NCBI GenBank assembly: GCA_016200675.1
Contig: JACQEH010000178.1
Span: 1 to 6,318 of the forward strand
DNA from: Chloroflexota bacterium
GTDB taxonomy: Bacteria > Chloroflexota > Limnocylindria > Limnocylindrales > CSP1-4
Direction of reading: 5' to 3'
DNA length: 6,318 bases
Made by a program: the position numbers and the translations under genes
Notes under the pieces: model-generated
Database searches by the model: none
Told to the model about the DNA's origin: nothing
Seen by the model: the letters and a program-made list of their open reading frames with translations, nothing else
In this document: one piece after another, positions 1 to 6,288 of the stretch
Layout of the letters: every line of letters begins with the position of its first letter
How positions within the stretch are numbered: position 1 is the stretch's first letter

Positions 1-120
1 AGCGGCCAGGTCGACGAGGGATGCTGCCGGCCACGCTCAGTGGCAGAGATTCTGACCAACCGGAGCAATCGCGAATGCGGCGCCCTCCCGGCACGCCCGC
101 AATCCGCGCCCCACGCGGGC

Positions 121-170
121 GCCGAGATCCGGCACCTAGATCCGGCGCCGAGATCCGGCGCCGGATCTCG
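121..170. repeat. Three 13-bp tandem repeats closed by an inverted copy
   Basis: The core AGATCCGGC occurs three times at exactly 13-bp spacing (125-133, 138-146, 151-159). The first and third full 13-mers (121-133 and 147-159) are identical, and the middle one (134-146) differs only in its first four bases. The third copy is followed at once by an inverted copy (160-170), so any of the three direct copies could pair with the same inverted arm. I do not recognise it as a named element. It could be a terminator that has duplicated, a small REP-like palindromic repeat, or an operator cluster. Confidence 0.8.
149..170 (-). terminator. Perfect 22-bp palindrome, possible protease transcript terminator
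   Basis: Positions 149-159 (CGAGATCCGGC) and 160-170 (GCCGGATCTCG) are exact reverse complements. As RNA this would fold to about nine pairs with a GCGC loop. It begins 8 nt beyond the stop codon of the minus-strand HtrA gene, where a terminator is expected. There is no run of U after it on either strand, so intrinsic termination is uncertain. It may instead protect the 3' end of the transcript or be a protein-binding site. Confidence 0.4.
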
Positions 171-178
171 CCCTGGCC

Positions 179-1618
179 CTACAGCGACGCGGGGCGCGTT
201 CCGAGGGTCACGGAGAGGGTCACAGTCGACGAACCCCGAAGGATCTTGAGCTCGACGGTCTGGCCCGGCGCGAACCCCGAGAGGACGAGGTCGAGCGGAT
301 GCTCCGCGTCGATCGTGTTGCCCCCGACGGCCTGGATGATGTCGCCGTCCTTCACCCCGGCCTTGGCCGCCGGACCATCGGGCACGACGGCCTCGAGCGT
401 GCCTCCGGACCCATCCCGGGACTTGCTGACGAGCGCCCCGCGGTCCACGGAAAGGCTCCGCTCCTTCTGGAGCTGGGGCGTGATGGCCTCGTAGCGGATG
501 CCGATGTAGGGCCGGGCCAACGGCTTCCCGGCAAGCGCCTCCTGCATGATCGGGCGGGCGATGTCGATCGGGATGGCAAAGCCGATCCCGTTCGAGCCCG
601 CGGCAACCGCGGTGTTGACGCCGATGACGTTCCCGACGGCATCGATGAGGGGTCCGCCGCTGTTGCCGGGGTTGATCGCGGCGTCGGTCTGGATGAGGTT
701 GCTGATGCGCGCGCCGCTGTCGACCGTGACCGTCCGCCCGGTGGCCGAGACGATGCCCGATGTGACCGAGTTGGAGTAGGTGCCCAGGGGGCTGCCGATC
801 GCGATTGCCAACTGGCCGACCTGGAGGTCCGCCGACGAGCCAATCGCCGCCGCCGTGAGGTCACTGGCGTCGATCTTCACGATGGACAGGTCGGTCAGCG
901 TATCGATGCCGTAGACGGTGCCCTTGTACTGGTGGCCGTCCTTGAGCTCGACGGTGAGCGAGCTGGCGGTCGTCCCGTCGGTATTCGTGACGACGTGCTT
1001 GTTGGTCAGGATCCAGCCCTTGGCGTCGAAGATGATCCCGGACCCGACGCCCTGCTCGGGGATCGCGCTGCCGAGGGCGTCAGTCGTCGTGCCGCTCACG
1101 AGGATGCGCACGACCGCCGGCCCCGCCTTGGCCGCGGCGTCGATCACCGCCGAGGACTCGTCGATCGTAACCGGCACACGAGCGCCGGCGCTCGTGGCGG
1201 GTGTCCCGTTGACCCCGCCGACGACCCGGTCGAGCGCGCCGCTCGACTTCAGGGCGAGGTAGGTCCCGCCGCTGGCGAGGATCGCGGAGAGGAAGGCGGC
1301 GGCGACGATGGACCCCACGCCGGCCCGGCGGGGCGATGCCGGGCGGACCGGTCCTGCCGGCACGCCGGCCGGCGTAGGGGCCGCGACCCCGGGTCCCGTG
1401 ACCGTCGGATCCGATTCGGGCGCCACCGGCTGGTCTGCCCAGCCCGCCGTGGCCCAGTCGGGACGCCGCTCGGGGACGGGGGTGAACGCCGCGCTCGCCG
1501 CTCCGTCCCCGGGAGCCCGTGGCGGGGCGGGGGCCGGGTCCGCCCCGGCCGTCATCGGTGTCGAGGGGTCCGGCGCGGCCGCGTCGGGCCAGCCGGTCGG
1601 GTCGTTCGGAGTCGTCAT
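179..1618 (-). CDS. htrA: Membrane-anchored HtrA/DegP-type serine protease with PDZ domain
   Basis: The 479-residue product is a trypsin-fold (S1C family) protease expected to degrade or refold damaged proteins outside the cytoplasmic membrane. Residues 1-100 are Pro/Ala-rich and probably disordered. Residues 101-123 form one hydrophobic segment preceded by Arg92, Arg97 and Arg98, which predicts a cytoplasmic N terminus and an external protease. The catalytic triad is visible: His208 in TNKHVV, Asp243 in TDLSIVKI and Ser320 in NPGNSGGPL. A single PDZ domain covers about 368-472 and begins with the carboxylate-binding loop YIGI (371-374). The ATG start at 1618 has only a weak Shine-Dalgarno, but it gives the full tail and no better start lies before the membrane segment. 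The gene is third in a unit with a response regulator and kinase, an arrangement known for stress-controlled HtrA proteases such as mycobacterial PepD. It looks intact. Which HtrA subtype it is cannot be decided here. Confidence 0.95.
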   Translation of the reverse strand: MTTPNDPTGWPDAAAPDPSTPMTAGADPAPAPPRAPGDGAASAAFTPVPERRPDWATAGWADQPVAPESDPTVTGPGVAAPTPAGVPAGPVRPASPRRAGVGSIVAAAFLSAILASGGTYLALKSSGALDRVVGGVNGTPATSAGARVPVTIDESSAVIDAAAKAGPAVVRILVSGTTTDALGSAIPEQGVGSGIIFDAKGWILTNKHVVTNTDGTTASSLTVELKDGHQYKGTVYGIDTLTDLSIVKIDASDLTAAAIGSSADLQVGQLAIAIGSPLGTYSNSVTSGIVSATGRTVTVDSGARISNLIQTDAAINPGNSGGPLIDAVGNVIGVNTAVAAGSNGIGFAIPIDIARPIMQEALAGKPLARPYIGIRYEAITPQLQKERSLSVDRGALVSKSRDGSGGTLEAVVPDGPAAKAGVKDGDIIQAVGGNTIDAEHPLDLVLSGFAPGQTVELKILRGSSTVTLSVTLGTRPASL

Positions 1619-1652
1619 GCGATGAGTGCGCTCGCTGGCTGCAAGGGTTGGG

Positions 1653-1681
1653 GCGCCGGGCGGCGCAGTGTCGCCCGGCGC
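1653..1681 (-). terminator. GC-rich hairpin between kinase and protease genes
   Basis: Positions 1653-1662 (GCGCCGGGCG) and 1672-1681 (CGCCCGGCGC) are exact reverse complements with a 9-nt loop. The hairpin starts 13 nt beyond the kinase stop codon, within the 76-bp gap before the protease start. No U-run follows on the minus strand, so it may be a partial terminator, an RNA-processing or stability element, or a site that sets protease output apart from that of the two regulators. Confidence 0.45.
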
Positions 1682-1694
1682 TGAAGGAGCGTGC

Positions 1695-3284
1695 TCATGG
1701 TGCGGTGTCCGGGTTCATCTTGAGGGTCGCGGACGATGAAGTTTCCGCCATGATCGGATCGCCGCCCACCGGGTGGCCCGGGTTCGTCCCGTTCGCCCGC
1801 CGCGGATCCCGTGGCAGGAGGACGGTGAACGTGGAGCCCGCGTTGAGGCGGCTCTCGACCCCGACCGTCCCGCCGTGCATCTCGACGATGCTCCGGACGA
1901 TGGCCAGGCCGAGGCCGCTGCCGCTGCCCCGGGCCTCGCTGGCCCGCGTGCCGCGGTAGAAGCGCTCGAAGATGTGGGGCAGCTCTGCCGCGTCGATGCC
2001 GACCCCGGTGTCCGTCACGACGATCTTCACGCCCTCCGGGGCCGGTCCGACAGCCACGCCGATGTGCCCGCCGCGGGGCGTGAACTTGATGGCGTTGCCG
2101 ACAAGGTTCGCCACGACCTGGCCGATGCGTACCGGATCGTGCTGGATCCGGAGGGGATGCTCCGGCAGGTGGACGGCCAGGTCGATGCCCCGCCGTCGGG
2201 CGGCAGGCTCGGCCTGCTCCACGGCCTGCTCGACGGTTGACCTGAGATCGTCGGGCCGGAGGTCGAGGAGCACGAGCCCCGAGTCGAGCCTGGACAGCTC
2301 GAGGAGGTTCTGGGCCAGCCAGTCGAGTCGCTCGAGCTGGACACCGCTGGCCTCGAGGAACTCGGTTCGCGCGGTGGGGTCCTCGCCCGCCCGCTCGCGC
2401 AGGAGCTCGTTGAATGTCCGGAGGGCCGCGATCGGGGTCCGCAGCTCGTGGGAGACGTCGGCCAGGAAGTCACGGCTCCGATCTCGGTCGTGGCGGATGA
2501 TCTCGACGCTCTCCTGGACGCGATCGGCCATGGTGTTGAACTGGGTGGCCAGCTCGATGAGCTCGGTCGAGCCCCACTGCCCGGGGTCGTCCGGCACGCG
2601 GCGGGCGAGATCGCCCTCGGCCAGTCCCCGGCTGGCTTCGGTCAGGCGCCGGATGGGGACCGTGATGCGGCGGGCGAGCGTGGCCCCGGCGGAGATCGAC
2701 ACCGCGAGGGCGATGAGGCCGATCACCGCGAGCAGGCCGGTGGTGGTGGCGAGGGCCGTCGCCCGGTAGGTGTACGGGTTGGAGAGGGTGACCTCGACGA
2801 CGTACGGGACGAGGGTCCCATTGACCGTGTAGTAGATGGTGTCGCTGGTGATCGGCTCGCGAGTCTGGCCGACCAGGGCGCCGGCCTGGAGGAGCGCGCG
2901 GAACTCGCCGCCCGAGGCCTCCATGAAGGTCCCGCCGGTCAGGGTCCCGAGGCGGATCAGGACATCGGCCTTGGCCAGCCGGTCGGCCAGGATCCGCTGC
3001 TGCGTGCTCCGGGTGAGCTGGACGACGACGCCCGGATCCACCACGTTGTCCGTGCCCACCACCGGCCGGACGGTGCTCGCGCTCTCGGCGACGAGGGCCA
3101 CGTACTGGGCGACGCCCAGCGAGCGGGCCGTCAGGTCCTCCCGCTGCTGCTGGTCGAAGTAGTCGCCGAGGCGGTCCAGGACGCCGACGGTGACAAGGCT
3201 CAGGGTGAGGGCCAGGATCGCCACGAAGGCGAGCGTCAGGCGGCCCTGGAACGTCCGCGGAACGAGCCGTCGAAGGCGGCCCAC
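1695..3284 (-). CDS. Two-component sensor histidine kinase (HAMP, HisKA, HATPase)
   Basis: This 529-residue membrane kinase autophosphorylates on histidine and should pass the phosphate to the regulator encoded just upstream. Order of parts: membrane segment about 17-36, extracytoplasmic sensor 37-176 (no family recognised), membrane segment 177-203, HAMP about 204-257, dimerisation domain about 265-335 with phospho-acceptor His279 in the H-box FLADVSHELRTP, and ATPase domain about 380-492. The ATPase motifs are all present: N-box NLVGNAIKF (393-401), G1 DTGVGI (425-430), F-box IFERFYR (438-444) and G2 GSGLGLAI (455-462). I chose the GTG at 3284-3282, one base after the regulator's TGA. The frame is open back to an ATG at 3428, but that adds 48 Ser/Thr/Arg-rich residues read wholly inside the regulator gene. 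No other start precedes the first membrane segment. About 37 polar residues follow the ATPase domain. The layout resembles MprB, CssS and CiaH kinases. Confidence 0.95.
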   Translation of the reverse strand: MGRLRRLVPRTFQGRLTLAFVAILALTLSLVTVGVLDRLGDYFDQQQREDLTARSLGVAQYVALVAESASTVRPVVGTDNVVDPGVVVQLTRSTQQRILADRLAKADVLIRLGTLTGGTFMEASGGEFRALLQAGALVGQTREPITSDTIYYTVNGTLVPYVVEVTLSNPYTYRATALATTTGLLAVIGLIALAVSISAGATLARRITVPIRRLTEASRGLAEGDLARRVPDDPGQWGSTELIELATQFNTMADRVQESVEIIRHDRDRSRDFLADVSHELRTPIAALRTFNELLRERAGEDPTARTEFLEASGVQLERLDWLAQNLLELSRLDSGLVLLDLRPDDLRSTVEQAVEQAEPAARRRGIDLAVHLPEHPLRIQHDPVRIGQVVANLVGNAIKFTPRGGHIGVAVGPAPEGVKIVVTDTGVGIDAAELPHIFERFYRGTRASEARGSGSGLGLAIVRSIVEMHGGTVGVESRLNAGSTFTVLLPRDPRRANGTNPGHPVGGDPIMAETSSSATLKMNPDTAP

Positions 3285-3285
3285 C

Positions 3286-3984
3286 TCAGCGCTCGGCGAA
3301 GGCGTAGCCGACACCCCGGATCGTCTGGACGAAGATGGGGTGGGCCGGATCGTCCTCGATCTTGTCCCGGAGGTGGCTGACGTGGACGTTGATCGTCTTC
3401 TCGTCCTGGTCGAGGGCCTCGTAGTCACGGAGGAGCTCCAGGAGCTCGCCGCGGGTGTAGACGCGACCGGGGCGGCTGGCCAGGTGGCGAAGGATCTCGA
3501 ACTCGGTCGGCGTCAGGCTGATCCGCTTCGGGCCCCGCTGGACGCGCCGCCGCTCCAGGTCGATGACGAGGTCGTCATGACGGATGACGCGGCCGCCCTG
3601 GGCGTCGGCGAGGTCACCGTAGGCCCGCCGGAGGAGGGCCTTGACCCGGCTCAGGAGCTCACGCAGCCCGAAGGGCTTGGTGACGTAGTCGTCCGCGCCG
3701 AGCTCCAGGCCGATGACCTTGTCGACCTCGTCGTCGCGGGCCGTGAGCATGAGGACGGGGGCCTTCGAACCGGCCGCGCGAAGGCGGCGGAGGACCTCGA
3801 ACCCATCGATGCCGGGCAGGCGGACGTCGAGGATCACGAGATCGGGCGCCTGGCCGACGGCCACCTCCAGGCCTTCCTCGCCGGAGCGGGCGAGGGCCAC
3901 CGTGTAGCCCTCCTGCTGGAGCGCGTACTCGATGCCGCGGGCGACGGCGTGCTCGTCCTCGACGATCAGGATGGTGCTCGACAT
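3286..3984 (-). CDS. OmpR/PhoB-family response regulator
   Basis: The 232-residue product is a DNA-binding response regulator, presumably phosphorylated by the adjacent kinase. The receiver domain (about 3-118) has the acidic pair Glu9-Asp10, phospho-acceptor Asp53 in VILDVRLPG, Thr81 and Lys103 in TKPFG. The C-terminal winged-helix domain (about 130-230) ends in the typical QTIRGVGYAF signature. The chosen ATG at 3984 gives the canonical N terminus MSSTILIVEDE. The frame is open upstream to 4089, but the 35 extra residues would run across the divergent spacer and do not belong to the family. The stop codon lies one base before the kinase GTG, which implies translational coupling. The spacer before the start contains TAGGAT (3997-3992), readable either as a -10 element or, through AGGA, as a weak ribosome site. 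Members of this group commonly control their own operon and nearby protease genes. Confidence 0.95.
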   Translation of the reverse strand: MSSTILIVEDEHAVARGIEYALQQEGYTVALARSGEEGLEVAVGQAPDLVILDVRLPGIDGFEVLRRLRAAGSKAPVLMLTARDDEVDKVIGLELGADDYVTKPFGLRELLSRVKALLRRAYGDLADAQGGRVIRHDDLVIDLERRRVQRGPKRISLTPTEFEILRHLASRPGRVYTRGELLELLRDYEALDQDEKTINVHVSHLRDKIEDDPAHPIFVQTIRGVGYAFAER

Positions 3985-4082
3985 CGGCGCGATCCTACAC
4001 CGGGCCTCATCGACCGGCCCCCCGGGGGTCCGGCAGCGCTCCTCGTGGTACCGTTTCGCGTCCACGGAGGATTCCCACGCCC
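3985..4082. promoter_or_regulatory. Divergent promoter region with imperfect 20-bp palindrome
   Basis: This 98-bp spacer must hold the promoters of both the regulator operon (minus) and the L25 gene (plus). It contains a palindrome at 4014-4033 centred on CCCCCGGGGG (4019-4028), with CCGG/CCGG outer arms and one mismatched pair (4018 with 4029). The position suits an operator, but GC-rich palindromes are common in such DNA. Weak -10-like hexamers of the form TANNNT occur at 3997-3992 on the minus strand and at 4049-4054 (TACCGT) on the plus strand. I see no convincing -35 element for either. Confidence 0.45.
4066..4070 (+). promoter_or_regulatory. Ribosome binding site for L25
   Basis: GGAGG lies 12 nt before the ATG at 4083. 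The spacing is a little long, but this is the best Shine-Dalgarno match in the spacer and supports that ATG as the start. Confidence 0.65.
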
Positions 4083-4754
4083 ATGTCAACCACGCGCCCG
4101 GCCCTCGCGGCCAAGCATCGCGACATCACCGGCAAAGCCGTCAGCCACCTGCGCCGGGACGGCCTGCTGCCGGCCGTCGTCTTCGGCCACGGCCTCGACT
4201 CGACCAGCGTCTCCCTCGATGCCCACGAGTTCGAGCAGCTCCGCCGCAAGACGAGCGCCAACACGCTCGTGGACCTGTCCATCGATGGCAAGAAGGCCCA
4301 GCCGGTCCTCGTCCACGGCGTCCAGCTCCACCGGGTGACCCATCGGCCGCTCCACGCGGACCTCTTCCTGGTCCGCATGTCCGAGGAGCTGACGGTCGAC
4401 GTCCCGCTCGTCGCGACGGGCGAGTCGGAGGCCGTCAAGACCCACGGCGGGACGCTCCTCCACCCGCTGGAGCACGTCAGGATCAAGGCGTTGCCGGATC
4501 ACCTGCCGACGTCGATCCAGTACGACATCGCCTCGATCGCCACGTTCGACGACGTCATCCGCCTCCGCGATGTCCAGATCCCAGGCGATGTCACGCTCCT
4601 CAACGATCCCGAGGAGATCGTCGCCAAGGTGATCCCGCCGCGCGTCGAGGAGGAGGTCATTCCGGCCGAGGCCGCCGTGCTCGAGGGTGCCGTGGGCGAA
4701 GCCGGCGAGGCCGGCGGTGGCGCCGCCTCGGGCGAGGGCTCGTCCGAGGGCTGA
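4083..4754 (+). CDS. rplY: Ribosomal protein L25/TL5 (general stress protein CTC type)
   Basis: The 223-residue product is the two-domain form of bL25, which binds 5S rRNA in the large ribosomal subunit. The N-terminal RNA-binding domain (about 5-95) carries the family pattern of GKAVSHLRRDGLLPAVVFG (17-35) and ends with HRPLHADLFLV (87-97), close to the usual PVxHVDF-V signature. The C-terminal beta domain (about 100-187) is found in TL5 and CTC proteins but not in the short E. coli form. A Glu/Gly/Ala-rich acidic tail (about 188-223) follows, as is common in this family. The gene is divergent from the two-component operon and seems to be transcribed alone. The peptidyl-tRNA hydrolase gene that often follows L25 in other bacteria is absent; a convergent methyltransferase gene lies there instead. 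Confidence 0.95.
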   Translation: MSTTRPALAAKHRDITGKAVSHLRRDGLLPAVVFGHGLDSTSVSLDAHEFEQLRRKTSANTLVDLSIDGKKAQPVLVHGVQLHRVTHRPLHADLFLVRMSEELTVDVPLVATGESEAVKTHGGTLLHPLEHVRIKALPDHLPTSIQYDIASIATFDDVIRLRDVQIPGDVTLLNDPEEIVAKVIPPRVEEEVIPAEAAVLEGAVGEAGEAGGGAASGEGSSEG

Positions 4755-4844
4755 GGCTCGAACGGGGGCTCCGCTTCTGGCGCCCCTGGTCGCGTTCAGG
4801 ATCGCAAACCTGCCTCTGGTGGAGGCGCCGGTTCGGGAGCCCGG

Positions 4845-5681
4845 CTACGCCGCCCGGCCCGTCACGTAGACGACCGGCAATCGCAGTCGCATGTCGCGCG
4901 GTCCGAGCGCGCCAACGCGCTGCAGCAGGCGCCGGCGGAGGGCCAGGCGCTCGCCATCGACGAGGTCGTCGAAGAGTGATTCCTCGGCGAACTGCTCGAT
5001 GAAGTCGACATAGGCCCGCGGCGTCCAGCGATGGACGAGGGCGTCCTTGCGGGCGTGGACGTCGCGGAAGCCTGCCCGCCGGAGGCCGTCGGCGGCCGAT
5101 CTCGCGGAGGCCGGATCTCCGCGGCCGTCGTCCGCTTCGGGCGGATCGAAGCCGAACTCGTCCAGGACCTCCTCGAGCACGCGATCCGGCGGATCCAGCT
5201 CGGCATCGGCCCGCAGCCAGGTCACGAAGCCGAGGACACCCCCGGGACGGAGGACGCGCCGAGCTTCGCGGAACGCGGCGGCGCGGCTGGGGACCAGCTG
5301 GAAGACGAACGACGACATCGCGAGGTCCACCGACCCGTCGGGGAGCGGCAGGCGGTCGGCGACCGCAACGTGCGTCGTGAAGCGCGGCCGTTCCGTCGCA
5401 GAGAGGCGCTCGTCGGCCTCCCGGGCCGCCCAGCCCACCATCTCGGAGGAGGCGTCGATGCCGGTCACCTGGACCTGCGGCCAGCGGGCGATCGCCGCCA
5501 TCGCCAGGGTGCCCGTTCCGGTCCCGATGTCGAGGAGGCGGCGCGCGTCCTTCGTGACGTGCGGCGCGAGCTCGTCCAGGAGACGCACCGCGGCCGGCCG
5601 GATGACCGGCGCCCAATGGCGGGCGTAGCCGCCCGCGATCCTGTCGTAGCGCGTGGCCTGGTCCTCGGGCATGGCCGGCAT
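4845..5681 (-). CDS. Class I SAM-dependent methyltransferase (UbiE/BioC-like fold)
   Basis: The 278-residue product has a Rossmann-type SAM-binding core. Motif I is LLDIGTGTG (49-57). An acidic residue at the end of the second strand, Asp76 in GIDASSEMV, should bind the SAM ribose. The segment from about 106 to 130 (VADRLPLPDGSVDLAMSSFV and on) matches the Methyltransf_11 pattern, and RVLRPGGVLGFVTW (142-155) is the usual post-motif loop and strand. The N-terminal pattern YDRIAGGYARHWAP is typical of small-molecule methyltransferases. The C-terminal part (about 160-278) is variable and probably contacts the substrate, which cannot be inferred. The ATG at 5681 follows GCAGG at a short spacing of 4 nt, and a second ATG at 5672 would remove three residues, so the start is not settled. 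The gene converges on L25 and diverges from the UspA-type gene, so it has no operon partner here. Confidence 0.9.
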   Translation of the reverse strand: MPAMPEDQATRYDRIAGGYARHWAPVIRPAAVRLLDELAPHVTKDARRLLDIGTGTGTLAMAAIARWPQVQVTGIDASSEMVGWAAREADERLSATERPRFTTHVAVADRLPLPDGSVDLAMSSFVFQLVPSRAAAFREARRVLRPGGVLGFVTWLRADAELDPPDRVLEEVLDEFGFDPPEADDGRGDPASARSAADGLRRAGFRDVHARKDALVHRWTPRAYVDFIEQFAEESLFDDLVDGERLALRRRLLQRVGALGPRDMRLRLPVVYVTGRAA

Positions 5682-5821
5682 CGTACCTGCGATCGGGGGG
5701 TGATTCGGCCCCTCGAGTGCTGACCGACGGCCGATGACCGGCCTTCGAGCGCGACGGAGTCTGGAGGCTGCACGAGCCGGCGTTGGTTTGCCAGACCCGT
5801 GGTGTCAAAGGAGCAGCCAAC
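5682..5821. promoter_or_regulatory. Divergent spacer between methyltransferase and UspA genes
   Basis: This 140-bp gap should hold promoters for both flanking genes. I found no convincing -35/-10 pair. Two small dyads are visible: GGCCG/CGGCC with a 5-nt loop at 5729-5743, and GGTTTG-C-CAGACC at 5785-5797 (one G-T pair), which lies 25 bp before the UspA start. Either could be an operator or chance. Confidence 0.4.
5807..5813 (+). promoter_or_regulatory. Ribosome binding site fixing the UspA start
   Basis: AAAGGAG is a strong Shine-Dalgarno 8 nt before the ATG at 5822. It selects that codon over the in-frame ATG/GTG codons further upstream, whose extra residues would include the ribosome site itself. 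Confidence 0.85.
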
Positions 5822-6223
5822 ATGAAGAAGATCCTCATCGCCTATGACGGCGGCGAGCCGGCCCATCGAGCCCTCAACACGGCGGCCGAGCTTGCCCAAT
5901 TGACCGGGGCGACCGTCTCCGTCGTGAGCGTGGTCCCGGTTCACCCGGGACGCTTCCCGATCGAGCCGTGGGACGACACGAGCACCCACGCCGAGGAACT
6001 GATCGAGGCCCGGCGCCTGCTGCGCGAGCGGGGGATCGAAGCCGAGCTCATTGAGCCCAGCGGCGATCCGGCCGTCGCCATCGAGCGCATCGCCGATGAC
6101 GGCAACTTCGACACCGTCGTTCTGGGCTCACGCGGCCTGAACCTCATGGGCCGCGTCCTCCAGGGCAGCGTGTCGGAGCACGTGGCCACCCACGCCAAGG
6201 CGACCGTCGTCATCGCTCGCTGA
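5822..6223 (+). CDS. Universal stress protein, single UspA domain, ATP-binding type
   Basis: The 133-residue cytosolic product is one UspA domain with the alpha/beta nucleotide-binding fold. It starts MKKILIAYDG, with the conserved Asp9 after the first strand. Near the C terminus it has the complete ATP-binding pattern G-2X-G-9X-G-S (Gly102, Gly105, Gly115, Ser116), followed by SEHVATHAKATVVIAR, which forms the last helix and strand. An intact motif suggests it binds ATP, unlike the E. coli UspA subgroup that lacks it. Such proteins usually dimerise and are induced by starvation, hypoxia or damage; their biochemical output is mostly unknown. The length is slightly below the usual 140-150 residues, but nothing appears missing. 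It has its own strong ribosome site and is followed by a hairpin, so it is probably a single-gene transcript. Confidence 0.95.
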   Translation: MKKILIAYDGGEPAHRALNTAAELAQLTGATVSVVSVVPVHPGRFPIEPWDDTSTHAEELIEARRLLRERGIEAELIEPSGDPAVAIERIADDGNFDTVVLGSRGLNLMGRVLQGSVSEHVATHAKATVVIAR

Positions 6224-6239
6224 ACCTCACGCCTACGCT

Positions 6240-6274
6240 GCACGACCGCCGGGCACCGAGCCCGGCGGTCGTGC
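6240..6274 (+). terminator. 15-bp perfect hairpin after the UspA gene
   Basis: Positions 6240-6254 (GCACGACCGCCGGGC) and 6260-6274 are exact reverse complements with a 5-nt loop (ACCGA). The hairpin begins 17 nt after the stop codon. Only a short GATTCC follows rather than a U-run, as is usual for terminators in high-GC bacteria. It is the strongest hairpin in the window and very likely ends the transcript. Confidence 0.75.
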
Positions 6275-6288
6275 GATTCCGGAGGTCC

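Larger units (their letters stand above)
1..178. other. Non-coding stretch downstream of the protease gene
   Basis: No gene is supported here. Plus-strand frames stay open only because the DNA is GC-rich, and their translations (Arg, Pro and Ala rich) resemble no family I know. A plus-strand frame entering from the left edge stops at 53-55, so the last codons of an upstream gene could lie in 2-55, but nothing confirms it. I looked for tRNA-like arms and saw none. The right half is rich in inverted repeats. A 7-bp stem (94-100 with 115-121) competes with a 5-bp stem (104-108 with 114-118), and the 13-bp repeat block follows at 121-170. This half probably forms the 3' structured region of the minus-strand protease transcript. 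Confidence 0.5.

Noticed and set aside
1..120. Possible tRNA or small RNA gene in the left non-coding stretch
   Set aside because: I could not find a T-loop, anticodon arm and acceptor stem that fit together on either strand. Only short competing GC hairpins are present.
21..494. Plus-strand frame of 157 codons at the left edge
   Set aside because: More than half is antisense to the protease PDZ region. The rest crosses the repeat block and shows no family resemblance.
299..1684. Plus-strand open frame of 461 codons opposite the protease gene
   Set aside because: It lies antisense to a gene with a full catalytic triad. Its translation is Arg/Asp/Gly/Ala-rich with no domain, as expected from GC-rich shadow frames.
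2448..3380. Plus-strand open frame of 310 codons opposite the kinase gene
   Set aside because: It is antisense to conserved kinase domains, with biased composition and no recognisable motif.
3190..4338. Plus-strand open frame of 382 codons spanning regulator, spacer and L25
   Set aside because: It crosses two real genes and their promoter region, and has no domain of its own.
4657..5838. Minus-strand open frame of 393 codons over the methyltransferase
   Set aside because: It is an out-of-frame shadow, dominated by Arg, Pro and Gly, while the overlapping frame contains clear SAM-binding motifs.
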